Notes: generated from the letters alone by a model not told the origin. A stretch of 53,137 nt of DNA from Bacteroidetes bacterium HGW-Bacteroidetes-2 (GCA_002842575.1 PHDJ01000018.1:1-53137); one strand, 5' to 3'. Shown: positions 16,624 to 26,150, numbered from the stretch's first letter. Numbers and translations: made by a program.

Positions 16624-16956
16624 ATGCAAGATATTACCATTACAATTATTGACAGAGAAGGGGTTAGTCACAAAATACTGGCTCCTACAGATATGAATAT
16701 GAATTTGATGGAAGTTATGAAGTCCTATGAAATAGCTCCTGAAGGCACTATAGGTATTTGCGGTGGTATGGCAATGTGTGCTTCATGCCAATGCTATATT
16801 GAAAGTGAACACGATTTGCCTGAAAAAAATGACGAAGAGGAAGCTATGCTTTCAGAAGCTTTTTTTGTTAAAGTTAATAGCCGTTTGGGTTGCCAGATTC
16901 CTATAAATTCTTATCTTAATGGTCTTAAAGTAACTCTTGCTCCTGCTGAGAATTAA
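16624..16956 (+). CDS. 2Fe-2S ferredoxin (adrenodoxin-like)
   Basis: A 110-residue ferredoxin with a beta-grasp fold. Cluster ligands are Cys46, Cys52 and Cys55 in GICGGMAMCASCQCY, and Cys90 in RLGCQIP, the C-x5-C-x2-C...C spacing of adrenodoxin/Isc-type ferredoxins. An acidic stretch (DLPEKNDEEEA) sits where partner proteins dock in this family. It follows a reductase gene and is near mrp and the NifU-like gene, so electron supply to Fe-S assembly or to an oxygenase is plausible. The substrate system is not in the window. Confidence 0.9.
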   Translation: MQDITITIIDREGVSHKILAPTDMNMNLMEVMKSYEIAPEGTIGICGGMAMCASCQCYIESEHDLPEKNDEEEAMLSEAFFVKVNSRLGCQIPINSYLNGLKVTLAPAEN

Positions 16957-16991
16957 AAAAAACCCGCTACAATTTTTAAAAATAGCAGGTT
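16955..16991 (-). terminator. Terminator of the acyl-CoA dehydrogenase gene
   Basis: On the minus strand AACCTGCTA (16991-16983) pairs with TAGCGGGTT (16969-16961), one G-T wobble included, and is followed by six or more T. It also forms a hairpin after the convergent ferredoxin gene. Confidence 0.75.
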
Positions 16992-17029
16992 ATTAATTAA
17001 AATGAAAATGGTCTCTTTTTGTATTAATT

Positions 17030-18208
17030 TTATTTAAAAGCATCCAGGCCAGTAATATCCATTCCTGTTATTAACAAATGAATATCGTGTGTACCCTCAT
17101 ATGTAATTACACTTTCTAAATTCATGGAGTGTCGCATAATACTGTATTCACCAGTAATTCCCATCCCTCCTAAAATTTGTCTTGCTTCGCGTGCAATAGT
17201 AATTGCCATATTTACATTGTTTCTTTTTGCCATAGAAATTTGTGCTGAAGTTGCAGTGCCTTCATTTCGCATGACTCCCAATCGCCAAGCAAGTAGTTGT
17301 GCCTTGGTTATTTCGGTAATCATTTCAGCTAGTTTTTTCTGTTGCAGCTGAAATTGACCAATAGGCTTTCCAAATTGAATTCTTTCTTTGGAATAGCGTA
17401 AAGCAGTGTCGTAACAATCCATTGCTGCACCAATAGCGCCCCAAGCAATGCCAAATCTTGCAGAATCTAAGCAACCAAGTGGCGCTCCAAGGCCAGTTTT
17501 ATTTGGCAATAGATTTTCTTTAGGTACTTTTACATTATTAAAAATAAGTTCACCGGTAGCTGAGGCACGAAGCGACCATTTATTGTGTGTCTCCGGTGTT
17601 GAAAATCCTTCCATACCGCGTTCAACGATAAGACCATGAATTCTGCCGCTTTCATTTTTAGCCCAAACAACAGCTATTTGCGCAAAAGGGGCATTGGATA
17701 TCCACATTTTGGCGCCATTTAATAAATAATGATCTCCTTTGTCTTTGAAATTAGTTGTCATACCGCCAGGATTACTACCGTGATCCGGTTCCGTTAAACC
17801 GAAACAGCCCATCCACTCGCCACTGGCAAGTTTAGGTAAGTATTTTTTACGTTGTGCTTCATTTCCATATTTCCATATAGGATACATTACCAAAGAAGAT
17901 TGTACCGAAGCAGTTGAGCGAACACCACTATCACCACGCTCAATTTCTTGCATTATTAAACCATAAGAAATCTGGTCTAATCCAGCACCACCATATTCTT
18001 CTGGAATGTATGGACCAAAGGCTCCAATATCTGCTAGACCTTTAATAATTTGTGTTGGAAATTCTGCTTTTTGAGCATATTCTTCAATAATAGGCGAAAC
18101 ATCGCGCTTTACCCATTCACGAGCTGCGTCACGCACTAGTTTGTGCTCATCGGTTAGTAAGGCGTCAAGGTTATAATAATCAGGTGCTTCAAATAAATCT
18201 GGTTTCAT
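17030..18208 (-). CDS. Acyl-CoA dehydrogenase, glutaryl-CoA dehydrogenase-like
   Basis: A 392-residue FAD enzyme. Motifs include the flavin/substrate loop CFGLTEPDHGSNPGGMTT, WISNAPFAQIAVVWAK, the RIQFGKPIGQFQLQQKKLAEM helix and the C-terminal catalytic-base region TYEGTHDIHLLITG. The TYEGTHDIH form and overall pattern are closest to glutaryl-CoA dehydrogenase, which oxidises and decarboxylates glutaryl-CoA to crotonyl-CoA in lysine and tryptophan breakdown. A related short-chain acyl-CoA dehydrogenase cannot be excluded. The ATG at 18208 is chosen: an upstream in-frame ATG at 18253 lies before the promoter (18234-18261) and would not be transcribed. Confidence 0.87.
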   Translation of the reverse strand: MKPDLFEAPDYYNLDALLTDEHKLVRDAAREWVKRDVSPIIEEYAQKAEFPTQIIKGLADIGAFGPYIPEEYGGAGLDQISYGLIMQEIERGDSGVRSTASVQSSLVMYPIWKYGNEAQRKKYLPKLASGEWMGCFGLTEPDHGSNPGGMTTNFKDKGDHYLLNGAKMWISNAPFAQIAVVWAKNESGRIHGLIVERGMEGFSTPETHNKWSLRASATGELIFNNVKVPKENLLPNKTGLGAPLGCLDSARFGIAWGAIGAAMDCYDTALRYSKERIQFGKPIGQFQLQQKKLAEMITEITKAQLLAWRLGVMRNEGTATSAQISMAKRNNVNMAITIAREARQILGGMGITGEYSIMRHSMNLESVITYEGTHDIHLLITGMDITGLDAFK

Positions 18209-18233
18209 GAATGTATCTCTAAAATTTGTTATG

Positions 18234-18261
18234 CAAAAGTAACTATTGAACAAAGATTCAA
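18234..18261 (-). promoter_or_regulatory. Promoter of the acyl-CoA dehydrogenase gene
   Basis: On the minus strand TTG (18261-18259), a 17-base spacer and TACTTTTG (18241-18234). It is 26 bases upstream of the ATG at 18208. Confidence 0.7.
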
Positions 18262-18274
18262 CAATTTTTAATGC

Positions 18275-18994
18275 CTATAATTTCAAATAAAAATTCTCTA
18301 CCAGCTTTTTATAGTCTTCTGTGTAGTTATGGCGTCTGATTTCAAGAACTAATTCGTTTTCTTTAAGAATTGTTTCTGATAAGGAAAATTGTAATAAACT
18401 TCGTTTAATAGAACTTTCTTTTGTTCCCCTAACACGGGTGATGTGGTTAGGAAAAAAATTAAAATTTTCCGCAATTTTTAGCACTTTTTTTTCTTCGGAA
18501 AACGGTATAATAATGGCGAGTTGCCCTTCTTTAGATAGTAGTTGGGAGCTGAATTTTATCAAGTCTTCAAAAGGCAAACTATCCTTAAACCGAGCCTTTT
18601 TTCTACTTTCTGAAATATGGATTTCTTTTATATTTGGCACAAAATAAGGTGGATTAGAAAGTATCAAATCATATTTTTCCTCCTTCATCTCTTCTGTAAA
18701 TTCATTTATAGAGGCGTGATAACAAAATAAGCGGTCAGCCCAAGGTGAGTTTTCAAAATTTTCTACACATTGTTCATAGGCATCTTCTTGAATTTCAACA
18801 GCATCTATTTGTTTTGCATTACATCGCTGGGCAATCATTAAGGCAATAACTCCTGTGCCAGCACCAATATCTAATACTGAAAACGGATTGTTTATAGAAG
18901 CCCAAGCACCTAATAAAACACCGTCTGTTCCAATTTTCATTGCGCATTGGTCTTGGTTTACAGTAAATTGTTTAAACTGAAACGATTTATTCAT
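18275..18994 (-). CDS. trmN6: tRNA1(Val) (adenine37-N6)-methyltransferase
   Basis: A 239-residue SAM methyltransferase of the YfiC/TrmN6 type. The N-terminus FKQFTVNQDQCAMKIGTDGVLLGAWA is the family signature. The SAM motif is VLDIGAGTGVIALMIAQR, and the N6-adenine catalytic motif NPPY is present in DLILSNPPYFVPN. It is expected to methylate A37 of tRNA-Val. It lies on the minus strand 37 bases after rimM, so rpsP-rimM-trmN6 form a translation-linked operon. Confidence 0.9.
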   Translation of the reverse strand: MNKSFQFKQFTVNQDQCAMKIGTDGVLLGAWASINNPFSVLDIGAGTGVIALMIAQRCNAKQIDAVEIQEDAYEQCVENFENSPWADRLFCYHASINEFTEEMKEEKYDLILSNPPYFVPNIKEIHISESRKKARFKDSLPFEDLIKFSSQLLSKEGQLAIIIPFSEEKKVLKIAENFNFFPNHITRVRGTKESSIKRSLLQFSLSETILKENELVLEIRRHNYTEDYKKLVENFYLKL

Positions 18995-19031
18995 GAAAAT
19001 TTAAGGAGGTTTATAAAGAATACACCGAGTT

Positions 19032-19556
19032 TTATAGATAAATAGCGATCAATCCTTCTGGAGTATCGAGTACTAAAAGTTTATTTTTTTTATCCACTTT
19101 TACTATAAAATCATCATTTAATGGAATAAGAATTTCCTTGCCTTCTCGGTCAATTTCAAAAAGTGTTTGTGCACCGCTATCGTTTATGCCTTTAAGGATT
19201 CCTACTTTTCCAAAATGAATATCCTCAACGGCATAACCAATGATTTCGTGAAAATAAAATTGATGGTCTTCTAGCTCTGGAAGTTGATTTAAAGGTAGAT
19301 ATACTTCCAGCCCAATGAGGTCATCTGCTTTTTGTTCAGTATCTACATCTTCAAACTGAACTCGGAGTAATGTAGATTTATGAAGAGCACTTTTTTCAAT
19401 AAAAAATGGAATCAAGTTATTGTTGCTATCAACAAAAACCGATTCCATTTCTGTGTACAATTCGGGTTGGTCTGTATCTAATTTGATAAGTACTTCTCCC
19501 TTAAAGCTATATTTTCTAACAATTTTGCCTAAGTAGAAACACTCTTCCTTATGCAT
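19032..19556 (-). CDS. rimM: 16S rRNA processing protein RimM
   Basis: A 174-residue ribosome maturation factor that helps assemble the 30S head and binds S19. The N-terminal RimM domain starts EECFYLGKIVRKYSFKGEVL, and a C-terminal PRC-barrel region includes VGILKGINDSGAQTLFEI and EILIPLNDDFIVKVD. It follows rpsP with a 10-base gap on the same strand, the classic rpsP-rimM pairing seen in most bacteria, so cotranscription is nearly certain. Confidence 0.93.
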   Translation of the reverse strand: MHKEECFYLGKIVRKYSFKGEVLIKLDTDQPELYTEMESVFVDSNNNLIPFFIEKSALHKSTLLRVQFEDVDTEQKADDLIGLEVYLPLNQLPELEDHQFYFHEIIGYAVEDIHFGKVGILKGINDSGAQTLFEIDREGKEILIPLNDDFIVKVDKKNKLLVLDTPEGLIAIYL

Positions 19557-19566
19557 TTTTTGTTAA

Positions 19567-20154
19567 TTAAGCTTTAGTTTCGTCTTCCTTAGCTTCTTCA
19601 GCTTGAGGAGTCTCTTCTGTAGTAACTTTTACTTCAGGAGCGGCTTCTTGAGCTTCTTCTGTTGCTTCTTCTACAACTTCTTCGGGAGCATTTGCAGCAG
19701 CTTCCACTTCAGCAGCAGCAGCCATACGTTTTTCATTTACAGCTTTTTCAGCAGCGTGTGCATCGGCTTTTGCTTTTGCTTCTGCTTTTGAAAGACCTTC
19801 TTTTTTAGAGTCCACTCTTCCAGCTTTTTCTTCTAACCAAGCAGCAAATTTTGCTTCTGCTTGTTCTTCGGTTAAAGCGCCTTTACGTACACCACCGGCT
19901 AAATGATTCTTCATCATAACTCCTTTGTATGAAAGGATAGCTCTTGTTGTGTCTGTAGGTTGTGCTCCATTTTGTAGCCATTTTACAGATCCATCTACAT
20001 CTAAGATAATTTCTGCGGGGTTTACATTAGGATTGTAAGAGCCTAATTTTTCTAGGTATTTACCATCTCTTGGCGCACGTGCATCTGCAGCCACAATCCA
20101 GTAAAATGGTTTCCCTTTTTTACCGTGTCTTTGTAATCTAATTTTTACAGGCAT
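19567..20154 (-). CDS. rpsP: 30S ribosomal protein S16 with long acidic tail
   Basis: A 195-residue S16. The conserved ribosomal domain is the first ~85 residues ([20 protein letters not shown], then [10 protein letters not shown] and [17 protein letters not shown]). The remaining ~110 residues are rich in Ala, Glu and Lys and of low complexity. The family is usually 80-90 residues; as I recall, such tails are typical of Bacteroidota S16 and probably lie on the ribosome surface. It heads the rpsP-rimM-trmN6 operon and has its own -7 box 46 bases upstream. Confidence 0.95.
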   Translation of the reverse strand: MPVKIRLQRHGKKGKPFYWIVAADARAPRDGKYLEKLGSYNPNVNPAEIILDVDGSVKWLQNGAQPTDTTRAILSYKGVMMKNHLAGGVRKGALTEEQAEAKFAAWLEEKAGRVDSKKEGLSKAEAKAKADAHAAEKAVNEKRMAAAAEVEAAANAPEEVVEEATEEAQEAAPEVKVTTEETPQAEEAKEDETKA

Positions 20155-20200
20155 ATAAATTAATTTTTAAGGTTCTCGACCTCGGTTATAATTAAGGGCG

Positions 20201-20208
20201 CAAAGATA
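20201..20208 (-). promoter_or_regulatory. TAnnTTTG box for the rpsP operon
   Basis: The minus strand reads TATCTTTG (20208-20201), 46 bases before the rpsP ATG. No TTG is well placed upstream. Confidence 0.5.
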
Positions 20209-20294
20209 CTATAAAATTTCTTTTTTAAATCTTATTTTTTAGTTTTTTAAGGTGAAAAGAATATACTACTACTAATTTGATTTTAAAAAACACA

Positions 20295-20322
20295 TTGCAT
20301 CTTATTTTTTTCATTACGTTTG
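20295..20322 (+). promoter_or_regulatory. Promoter of the 20388 lipoprotein gene
   Basis: TTG (20295-20297), a 17-base spacer and TACGTTTG (20315-20322), a full consensus match. The ATG follows 65 bases later. Confidence 0.7.
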
Positions 20323-20387
20323 TAAAATTATATAAGAAAAGAACAACCTATTCGTTTAATTAATACAATTTTTTGAAAAAGATATAT

Positions 20388-21191
20388 ATGAAAACATTGA
20401 TGCTATGTTTTTTTGCGGCTTTTGCCCTAATAAGCTGCGAAGATATTGAAACTAATAATCGAGCATTGCAGGTAACTCTTAACAATGAGTTTTTTAAAGC
20501 CATAGACGCAAGGGCTCAAATTAACCCAGATGGAACCCTTTCTATTCAAGGGCTTACCGATTTTGAAACCCTAACCATTCATTTAAATAATTCCTCTTTA
20601 GGAACGTATACTTTAGGTGAAAATTCAAACAACAAAATTATTTTTGAAGATTTTGAAGGCTCCGTTTACACTACAAATCCTTTTGGTGATGGTCAAGTTG
20701 TTGTGCAAGATGTTTCCGGTGGTTTTTTCTCAGGCACCTTTCGCTTTAATGCATTTCGCTTTGGTTTAGATACTTTAAATGGTGCAAAGGGAATATTTTT
20801 TAGAGTGCCTCTAGCATCCGGAAGTATTGAGGATGACCCCGAAGTACCTATTAATATTTTAAGTGCCACAATAAATGATGTTGCTTTTAGCGCTACAACC
20901 GTCACTGCAGTAGATTCTGGTAATTTTTTACTTATTTCTGGCACACAAGGCAATACCACTATTGCATTTTCTTTTCCAAACGATTTGACAAACGGAAATA
21001 ATCCAATAGCAACCGGAACAATTACTGCGTTGATTACTATAGATGGTGTTCAGAGCGAAGCCATTTCTGGAAATCTTTCAATTGTAAACCATAATTTAGA
21101 ATTAAATGCTGTTTCAGGAGCATTTTCTTTTGAAACTGCTGCACCTAATGGCATAGTGGTTGCTCAAGGACAATTTAATGTAAGTTACTAA
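20388..21191 (+). CDS. Predicted lipoprotein with two beta-rich repeats (DUF6252-like)
   Basis: A 267-residue predicted lipoprotein. The ATG at 20388 is chosen because it begins a clean signal (MKTLMLCFFAAFALISC, lipobox cysteine at 17). A TTG 15 bases upstream is less likely. Two similar segments follow, each beginning with a short strand such as QVTLNNEFFKAIDA or SATINDVAFSATTV, then LSIQGLTDFETLTI or FLLISGTQGNTTIAF, and ending in a glycine-rich beta segment. The protein therefore seems to be an internal duplication. It resembles DUF6252-type lipoproteins of Flavobacteria. Function is unknown. Confidence 0.65.
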   Translation: MKTLMLCFFAAFALISCEDIETNNRALQVTLNNEFFKAIDARAQINPDGTLSIQGLTDFETLTIHLNNSSLGTYTLGENSNNKIIFEDFEGSVYTTNPFGDGQVVVQDVSGGFFSGTFRFNAFRFGLDTLNGAKGIFFRVPLASGSIEDDPEVPINILSATINDVAFSATTVTAVDSGNFLLISGTQGNTTIAFSFPNDLTNGNNPIATGTITALITIDGVQSEAISGNLSIVNHNLELNAVSGAFSFETAAPNGIVVAQGQFNVSY

Positions 21192-21218
21192 AAAGTAATT
21201 ATTCAACATTTATACAAG

Positions 21219-21248
21219 CGTGTTTCCTATTTAGGGCACACGTTTTTT
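21219..21248 (+). terminator. Terminator after the lipoprotein gene
   Basis: CGTGT (21219-21223) and ACACG (21238-21242) form a short stem followed by six T. Confidence 0.55.
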
Positions 21249-21344
21249 GTTTTCATACCTTTAAATGTTCATAACTTAACTTTTATTTGAGCAGAAAGAA
21301 TTCGTATTTTTAAACTCTAATTTTCTTTCGAAAAACACATCTCT

Positions 21345-24300
21345 ATGTACTTGATTTTTGATACCGAAACCACCGGATTGCCTAAGAATTACAAGGCACC
21401 AGTTAGCGATACAGATAATTGGCCACGTTGTATTCAAATTGCTTGGCAATTACACGATATTATGGGCAATCTAATCGAGCACCAAGATTTTTTGATAAAA
21501 CCAGACGGATTTAACATTCCGTTTGATGCAGAAAAAATTCATGGAATTTCTACCGAATTAGCAGAAAAAGAAGGCAAAAATTTAGAAGAAATACTCTATC
21601 TTTTTAATGAAGCATTAGCAAAAGCTAAATTTATTGTTGGTCAAAATGTAGGTTTTGATGTAAATATTATAGGTGCTGAGTTTTTTCGAAAAGAAATAAA
21701 AAGCACGCTTTCAAAAAAACCAGTTTTGGATACCTGTACAGAGGCAACCGCATTTTTATGCAAGCTTCCAGGAGGAAGAGGAGGTAAGTTTAAGTTGCCA
21801 ACATTAACAGAGCTTCATAGATACTTGTTTCATCAGCCCTTTGCAGAAGCACATAACGCCACTGCCGATGTAGAAGCAACCACACGTTGTTTTCTAGAAT
21901 TAGTAAGACGAAAAGTATTTACTGAAAAAGAATTAGAAGTACAACCAGATTATTTCGAAAACTTTTTAGAAGCTAATCCTCAAACAATTCAGCTAGTAGG
22001 AATAAAACACGTTAACTTAAAAAAAGCATCCGAAAAAATAAGAAAAGCATTTAAAGAAGACACCATCGTCAAAATTTCTTCTGAAGATATTCAACAAAAT
22101 ATATCTGATTTAGAGGAGGTACCATTTGCACATTTACACAACCACTCGCAATATTCCATCCTGCAATCCACATCAAGCACGCAAGATTTGGTTGCTGCAG
22201 CAGCATTAGAAAACATGCCTGCAATTGCCATCACCGATACTGGAAATATGATGGGCGCTTTTCATTTTGTACAAGCGGTAGCAAATCACAATGCTAAGGC
22301 AAAAGCAATTGCCCTAGAAAATCCTGAAAATCTAGCGCCAAAACCTTTAAAGGCTATCGTAGGCTGCGAGTTTTTTGTTTGCGAAGACCATGCAAATAAA
22401 AACACCAAAGACAATGGTTACCAAATAGTTCTTTTAGCAAAAAACAAAAAAGGGTATCACAATTTAGCAAAAATGGCGTCGATTGCTTACACCCAAGGAT
22501 TTTATTATGTACCACGTGTAGATAAGAAAATTATTGAAAAGTATAAAGATGACATTCTAGTACTTACCGGGAGTCTTTATGGTGAAGTGCCCGGAAAAAT
22601 TTTAAATCTTGGTGAAAACCAAGCCGAAGAAGCTTTACTGTGGTGGAAAGAAACCTTTGGCGAGGATCTTTATATGGAGTTAACACGCCACAATCAAGAG
22701 GATGAAGACAGGGTGAATCCAGTTTTAATCCAATTGGCTAAAAAACATTCCATAAAACTTGTTGCAGCTAATAATACCTACTATATAAACCAAGAAGATG
22801 CCAATGCACACGACATATTATTATGTGTAAAAGATGGAGAAAAGCAAGCAACTCCTATAGGTAGGGGTAAAGGATATCGATATGGTTTGCCAAATCAGGA
22901 GTATTATTTTAAGAGCACAGCTCAAATGAAAGCCCTTTTTAATGATTTGCCAGAAGCCATTTCAAATGTGCAGGAAATCATTGACAAAGTAGAGCCCTAC
23001 ACATTAGCCCGAGAAGTTTTGCTTCCGAAGTATTCTGTGCCAGAACAATTTGCCGCAGAAAAAGATCCTGACGGAAAAGCTGGTCAAAATGCATATTTAA
23101 AATATTTAACCTACCAAGGTGCTAAAATACGTTATCCAGAAATAACCCCAGAAATAACAGAACGAATAGATTTTGAATTGGATGTTATTGCAAAAACAGG
23201 GTATCCAGGATACTTTTTAATTGTACAGGATTTCATCGCAGAAGCTAGAAGAATTGGGGTTTCCGTTGGCCCTGGAAGGGGTTCTGCCGCCGGATCAGCA
23301 GTTGCCTACTGCTTAAAAATAACCAATATTGATCCTATTAAATACGATTTACTTTTTGAACGTTTTTTAAATCCAGACCGAGTAAGTTTACCCGATATAG
23401 ATATCGATTTTGACGACGAAGGAAGATCTAAAGTAATGGATTATGTAATCCATAAATATGGAGCCAGCCAGGTAGCTCAAATAATTACTTATGGTACTAT
23501 GGGGGGCAAATCAGCAATACGAGATACCGCTCGGGTTTTGGATTTACCATTGGGCGATGCTGATAGAATTGCAAAACTGATTCCGCTGATGACCAAGCTT
23601 AATAAAATATTTGGCTTAAGTGAAAGTGAATTACGGCAACACTTTAGAAGTGAAGATTTAGAAAAGGTAAATGAACTTTTAAATCTGTCAGAAGGAAATG
23701 ATTTAGTGGCTCAAACCATAAATCAAGCTAAAATTCTAGAGGGTTCATTAAGAAACACAGGAATACATGCTTGTGGTGTAATCATAACCCCTAGTGATAT
23801 TACAGATTTTGTTCCAGTAGCCACGGCAAAAGATTCTGATTTATACGTTACCCAATTTGACAACTCTGTAGTAGAAAGTGCTGGACTTTTGAAAATGGAC
23901 TTTTTAGGATTAAAGAACCTTACCATCATCAAAGATGCAATTCAGTTAATTAAACTCAAAAGAAAAATTGATTTAGATCCTGACTCCATCCCGTTGGATG
24001 ATGAAAAGACATTTGAACTTTTTCAAAAAGGTGAAACCGTAGCCACTTTTCAATATGAATCTGCAGGAATGCAGAAGTATATGAAGGACTTAAAGCCCAC
24101 TGTTTTTGCGGATTTAATTGCAATGAATGCCTTATATCGTCCAGGCCCTATCGAATACATACCAAGTTTTATTAGGAGAAAAAACGAAGAGGAAGCCATT
24201 TCTTATGACCTTCCAGTTATGGAAAAATACCTTAAAGAAACCTATGGAATAACCGTGTATCAAGAGCAGGTTATGCTACTTTCACAACAATTAGCAGGGT

Positions 24301-25709
24301 TCACAAAAGGCGATGCCGATGTCCTTCGTAAAGCGATGGGTAAAAAGATAATTACGGTTTTGGATAAAATGAAGCCTAAATTTTTAGAAGGAGGAGCTAC
24401 TAATGGTCATCAGGTAGAAACATTAGAAAAAATTTGGAAAGACTGGGAGGCCTTTGCTAGTTATGCATTCAATAAATCACATTCTACTTGCTATGCCTTA
24501 ATTGGATACCAAACGGCTTATTTAAAAGCAAATTATCCAGCAGAATATATGGCAGCAGTGCTTTCTAATAATATGAGCGACATTAAAGAGGTTACCAAAT
24601 TTATGGAAGAATGCAAACGAATGGGGCTTGCCGTTTTAGGCCCAGATGTAAATGAATCCTATTATAAATTTACTGTAAATAATAAAGGAGCCGTACGTTT
24701 TGGTATGGGTGCAGTAAAAGGCGTTGGCGCCAATGCGGTTGCTACTATAGTAGAAAACAGAAAAGAGGGTATTTATAAATCGGTATTTGATTTAGCAAAA
24801 CGTATTGATCTTAGAGCCGCCAATAAAAAAGCATTTGAAAATTTAGCCTTAGCAGGTGGATTTGACAGTTTTGACACCCATAGAGCACAGTATTTACATG
24901 ATGAAGGTGACGGCGTTCTCTTTTTAGAAAAAGTATTGCGTTATGCTGCTAGATACCAAGAAAATGAAAATTCATCACAAGTAAGTTTGTTTGGTGATGC
25001 CAGTGATGTTCAAATTCCCGAACCCCTAGTTCCGCCCTGTGAGGAATGGGGAACCATGAAAAAATTAAAATTAGAAAAAGAAGTTATAGGCATTTATATT
25101 TCAGGACACCCTTTAGATGATTTTAAAACGGAGATTACAACTTTCTGTAAAAATCAGATTTCTGATTTTTTTGACCTGAATAAATGCATTAATAAAGAAA
25201 TTATTTTTGGTGGGGTAATTAGTGAAGTGCAACACCGTGTTGCTAAAAACGGCAATGATTGGGCAATGTTTACCGTTGAAGATTATACAGATGCATTTAC
25301 CTTTAGAATATTTGGAGAAGAGTATTTAAAATACAGACACTTGCTTAGTACAAATGGTTTTATTTTTGCAAGAGTATCTGTAAAAGAAGGTTACATAAAC
25401 AGAGAAACTGGCAAAAAAAGTGATCCTAGAATGCAATTTAGCAGTATGCAAATGCTTCAAGAAGTTTTAGAAAAACAATCAAAAAAGTTGACCATACATT
25501 TTCAGCTAAACGAACTCAAAAAAGAACAAATAGAATCACTAAAAAATCTACTTCGGATGCATAAAGGGAGCCACAATCTCGACTTTCATTTTTTTGAACC
25601 CGAAGAAAAAATTCAATTACAAATGAGTAGTAGAAAACAAAAAATAAAAATATCGCAAGAACTTTTAAACGAATTACAAAAGGAAAACTTTTTATACAAA
25701 TTAAATTAA
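21345..25709 (+). CDS. dnaE: DNA polymerase III alpha with fused N-terminal DnaQ-like exonuclease
   Basis: A 1454-residue replicative polymerase. Residues 1-190 form a DEDDh 3'-5' exonuclease: Exo I FDTETTG, Exo II QNVGFDVNI, Exo III HNATADVEATTR. A PHP domain follows, starting FAHLHNHSQYSILQ, then the C-family polymerase core. The PDIDIDF catalytic aspartates are Asp684, Asp686 and Asp688, and GPGRGSAAGSAVAYCLKI lies just before them. A clamp-binding motif QVSLF is at 1212-1216, and an OB-fold region follows. E. coli DnaE is about 1160 residues and carries its proofreader on a separate subunit; here proofreading is in cis, as I recall for many Flavobacteria. In the PHP domain the usual TDHG is TDTG, so PHP-based proofreading is probably reduced. 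Confidence 0.95.
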   Translation: MYLIFDTETTGLPKNYKAPVSDTDNWPRCIQIAWQLHDIMGNLIEHQDFLIKPDGFNIPFDAEKIHGISTELAEKEGKNLEEILYLFNEALAKAKFIVGQNVGFDVNIIGAEFFRKEIKSTLSKKPVLDTCTEATAFLCKLPGGRGGKFKLPTLTELHRYLFHQPFAEAHNATADVEATTRCFLELVRRKVFTEKELEVQPDYFENFLEANPQTIQLVGIKHVNLKKASEKIRKAFKEDTIVKISSEDIQQNISDLEEVPFAHLHNHSQYSILQSTSSTQDLVAAAALENMPAIAITDTGNMMGAFHFVQAVANHNAKAKAIALENPENLAPKPLKAIVGCEFFVCEDHANKNTKDNGYQIVLLAKNKKGYHNLAKMASIAYTQGFYYVPRVDKKIIEKYKDDILVLTGSLYGEVPGKILNLGENQAEEALLWWKETFGEDLYMELTRHNQEDEDRVNPVLIQLAKKHSIKLVAANNTYYINQEDANAHDILLCVKDGEKQATPIGRGKGYRYGLPNQEYYFKSTAQMKALFNDLPEAISNVQEIIDKVEPYTLAREVLLPKYSVPEQFAAEKDPDGKAGQNAYLKYLTYQGAKIRYPEITPEITERIDFELDVIAKTGYPGYFLIVQDFIAEARRIGVSVGPGRGSAAGSAVAYCLKITNIDPIKYDLLFERFLNPDRVSLPDIDIDFDDEGRSKVMDYVIHKYGASQVAQIITYGTMGGKSAIRDTARVLDLPLGDADRIAKLIPLMTKLNKIFGLSESELRQHFRSEDLEKVNELLNLSEGNDLVAQTINQAKILEGSLRNTGIHACGVIITPSDITDFVPVATAKDSDLYVTQFDNSVVESAGLLKMDFLGLKNLTIIKDAIQLIKLKRKIDLDPDSIPLDDEKTFELFQKGETVATFQYESAGMQKYMKDLKPTVFADLIAMNALYRPGPIEYIPSFIRRKNEEEAISYDLPVMEKYLKETYGITVYQEQVMLLSQQLAGFTKGDADVLRKAMGKKIITVLDKMKPKFLEGGATNGHQVETLEKIWKDWEAFASYAFNKSHSTCYALIGYQTAYLKANYPAEYMAAVLSNNMSDIKEVTKFMEECKRMGLAVLGPDVNESYYKFTVNNKGAVRFGMGAVKGVGANAVATIVENRKEGIYKSVFDLAKRIDLRAANKKAFENLALAGGFDSFDTHRAQYLHDEGDGVLFLEKVLRYAARYQENENSSQVSLFGDASDVQIPEPLVPPCEEWGTMKKLKLEKEVIGIYISGHPLDDFKTEITTFCKNQISDFFDLNKCINKEIIFGGVISEVQHRVAKNGNDWAMFTVEDYTDAFTFRIFGEEYLKYRHLLSTNGFIFARVSVKEGYINRETGKKSDPRMQFSSMQMLQEVLEKQSKKLTIHFQLNELKKEQIESLKNLLRMHKGSHNLDFHFFEPEEKIQLQMSSRKQKIKISQELLNELQKENFLYKLN

Positions 25710-25780
25710 CACATAACTTAAACGGATGAATAAATAACCAAATCCTATACATTACTGTAAGTTTTAGCTAAAAAATTGAC

Positions 25781-25788
25781 TATTTTTG
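25781..25788 (+). promoter_or_regulatory. TAnnTTTG box for trxA
   Basis: TATTTTTG lies 24 bases upstream of the trxA ATG. The -33 element is not clear. Confidence 0.5.
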
Positions 25789-25812
25789 TACACTATTAAA
25801 ATTTAAAAAATT

Positions 25813-26130
25813 ATGGCATTAGAAATAACAGATGCAACGTTTGAAGAAACAGTGCTAAAAAGTGATAAACCTGTACTCGTAGATTTTTGGGCTGCTTGGT
25901 GTGGTCCCTGTAGAATGGTTGGTCCAATTATTGAGGAAATAAGCCACGACTACCAGGGTAGAGCGGTTATAGGTAAAGTAGATGTAGATGCAAATCAAGA
26001 ATTTGCAGCTAAATATGGTGTGCGAAATATACCTACGGTATTAATTTTCCAAAATGGAGAAGTGGTAGGCCGTCAGGTGGGCGTTGCTCCTAAAAAAACC
26101 TATGCAGAAGCAATCGATGCTCTTTTATAA
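25813..26130 (+). CDS. trxA: Thioredoxin
   Basis: A 105-residue cytosolic thioredoxin with the active site WCGPC at residues 29-33 (Cys30, Cys33). It has the usual buried Asp24 (LVDFWAAW) and the cis-proline segment RNIPTVLIFQNGEVVGRQVG. It reduces protein disulfides and receives electrons from thioredoxin reductase, which is not in this window. Length and start are standard. It has its own -7 box and a strong terminator, so it is a single-gene unit. Confidence 0.96.
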   Translation: MALEITDATFEETVLKSDKPVLVDFWAAWCGPCRMVGPIIEEISHDYQGRAVIGKVDVDANQEFAAKYGVRNIPTVLIFQNGEVVGRQVGVAPKKTYAEAIDALL

Positions 26131-26150
26131 GGAAATAGGGTTAAAAATTT

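Noticed and set aside
19603-19791. A Phe/Cys/Ser-rich reading frame opposite rpsP
   Set aside because: It is the complement of the Ala/Glu-rich S16 tail; low-complexity composition explains it.
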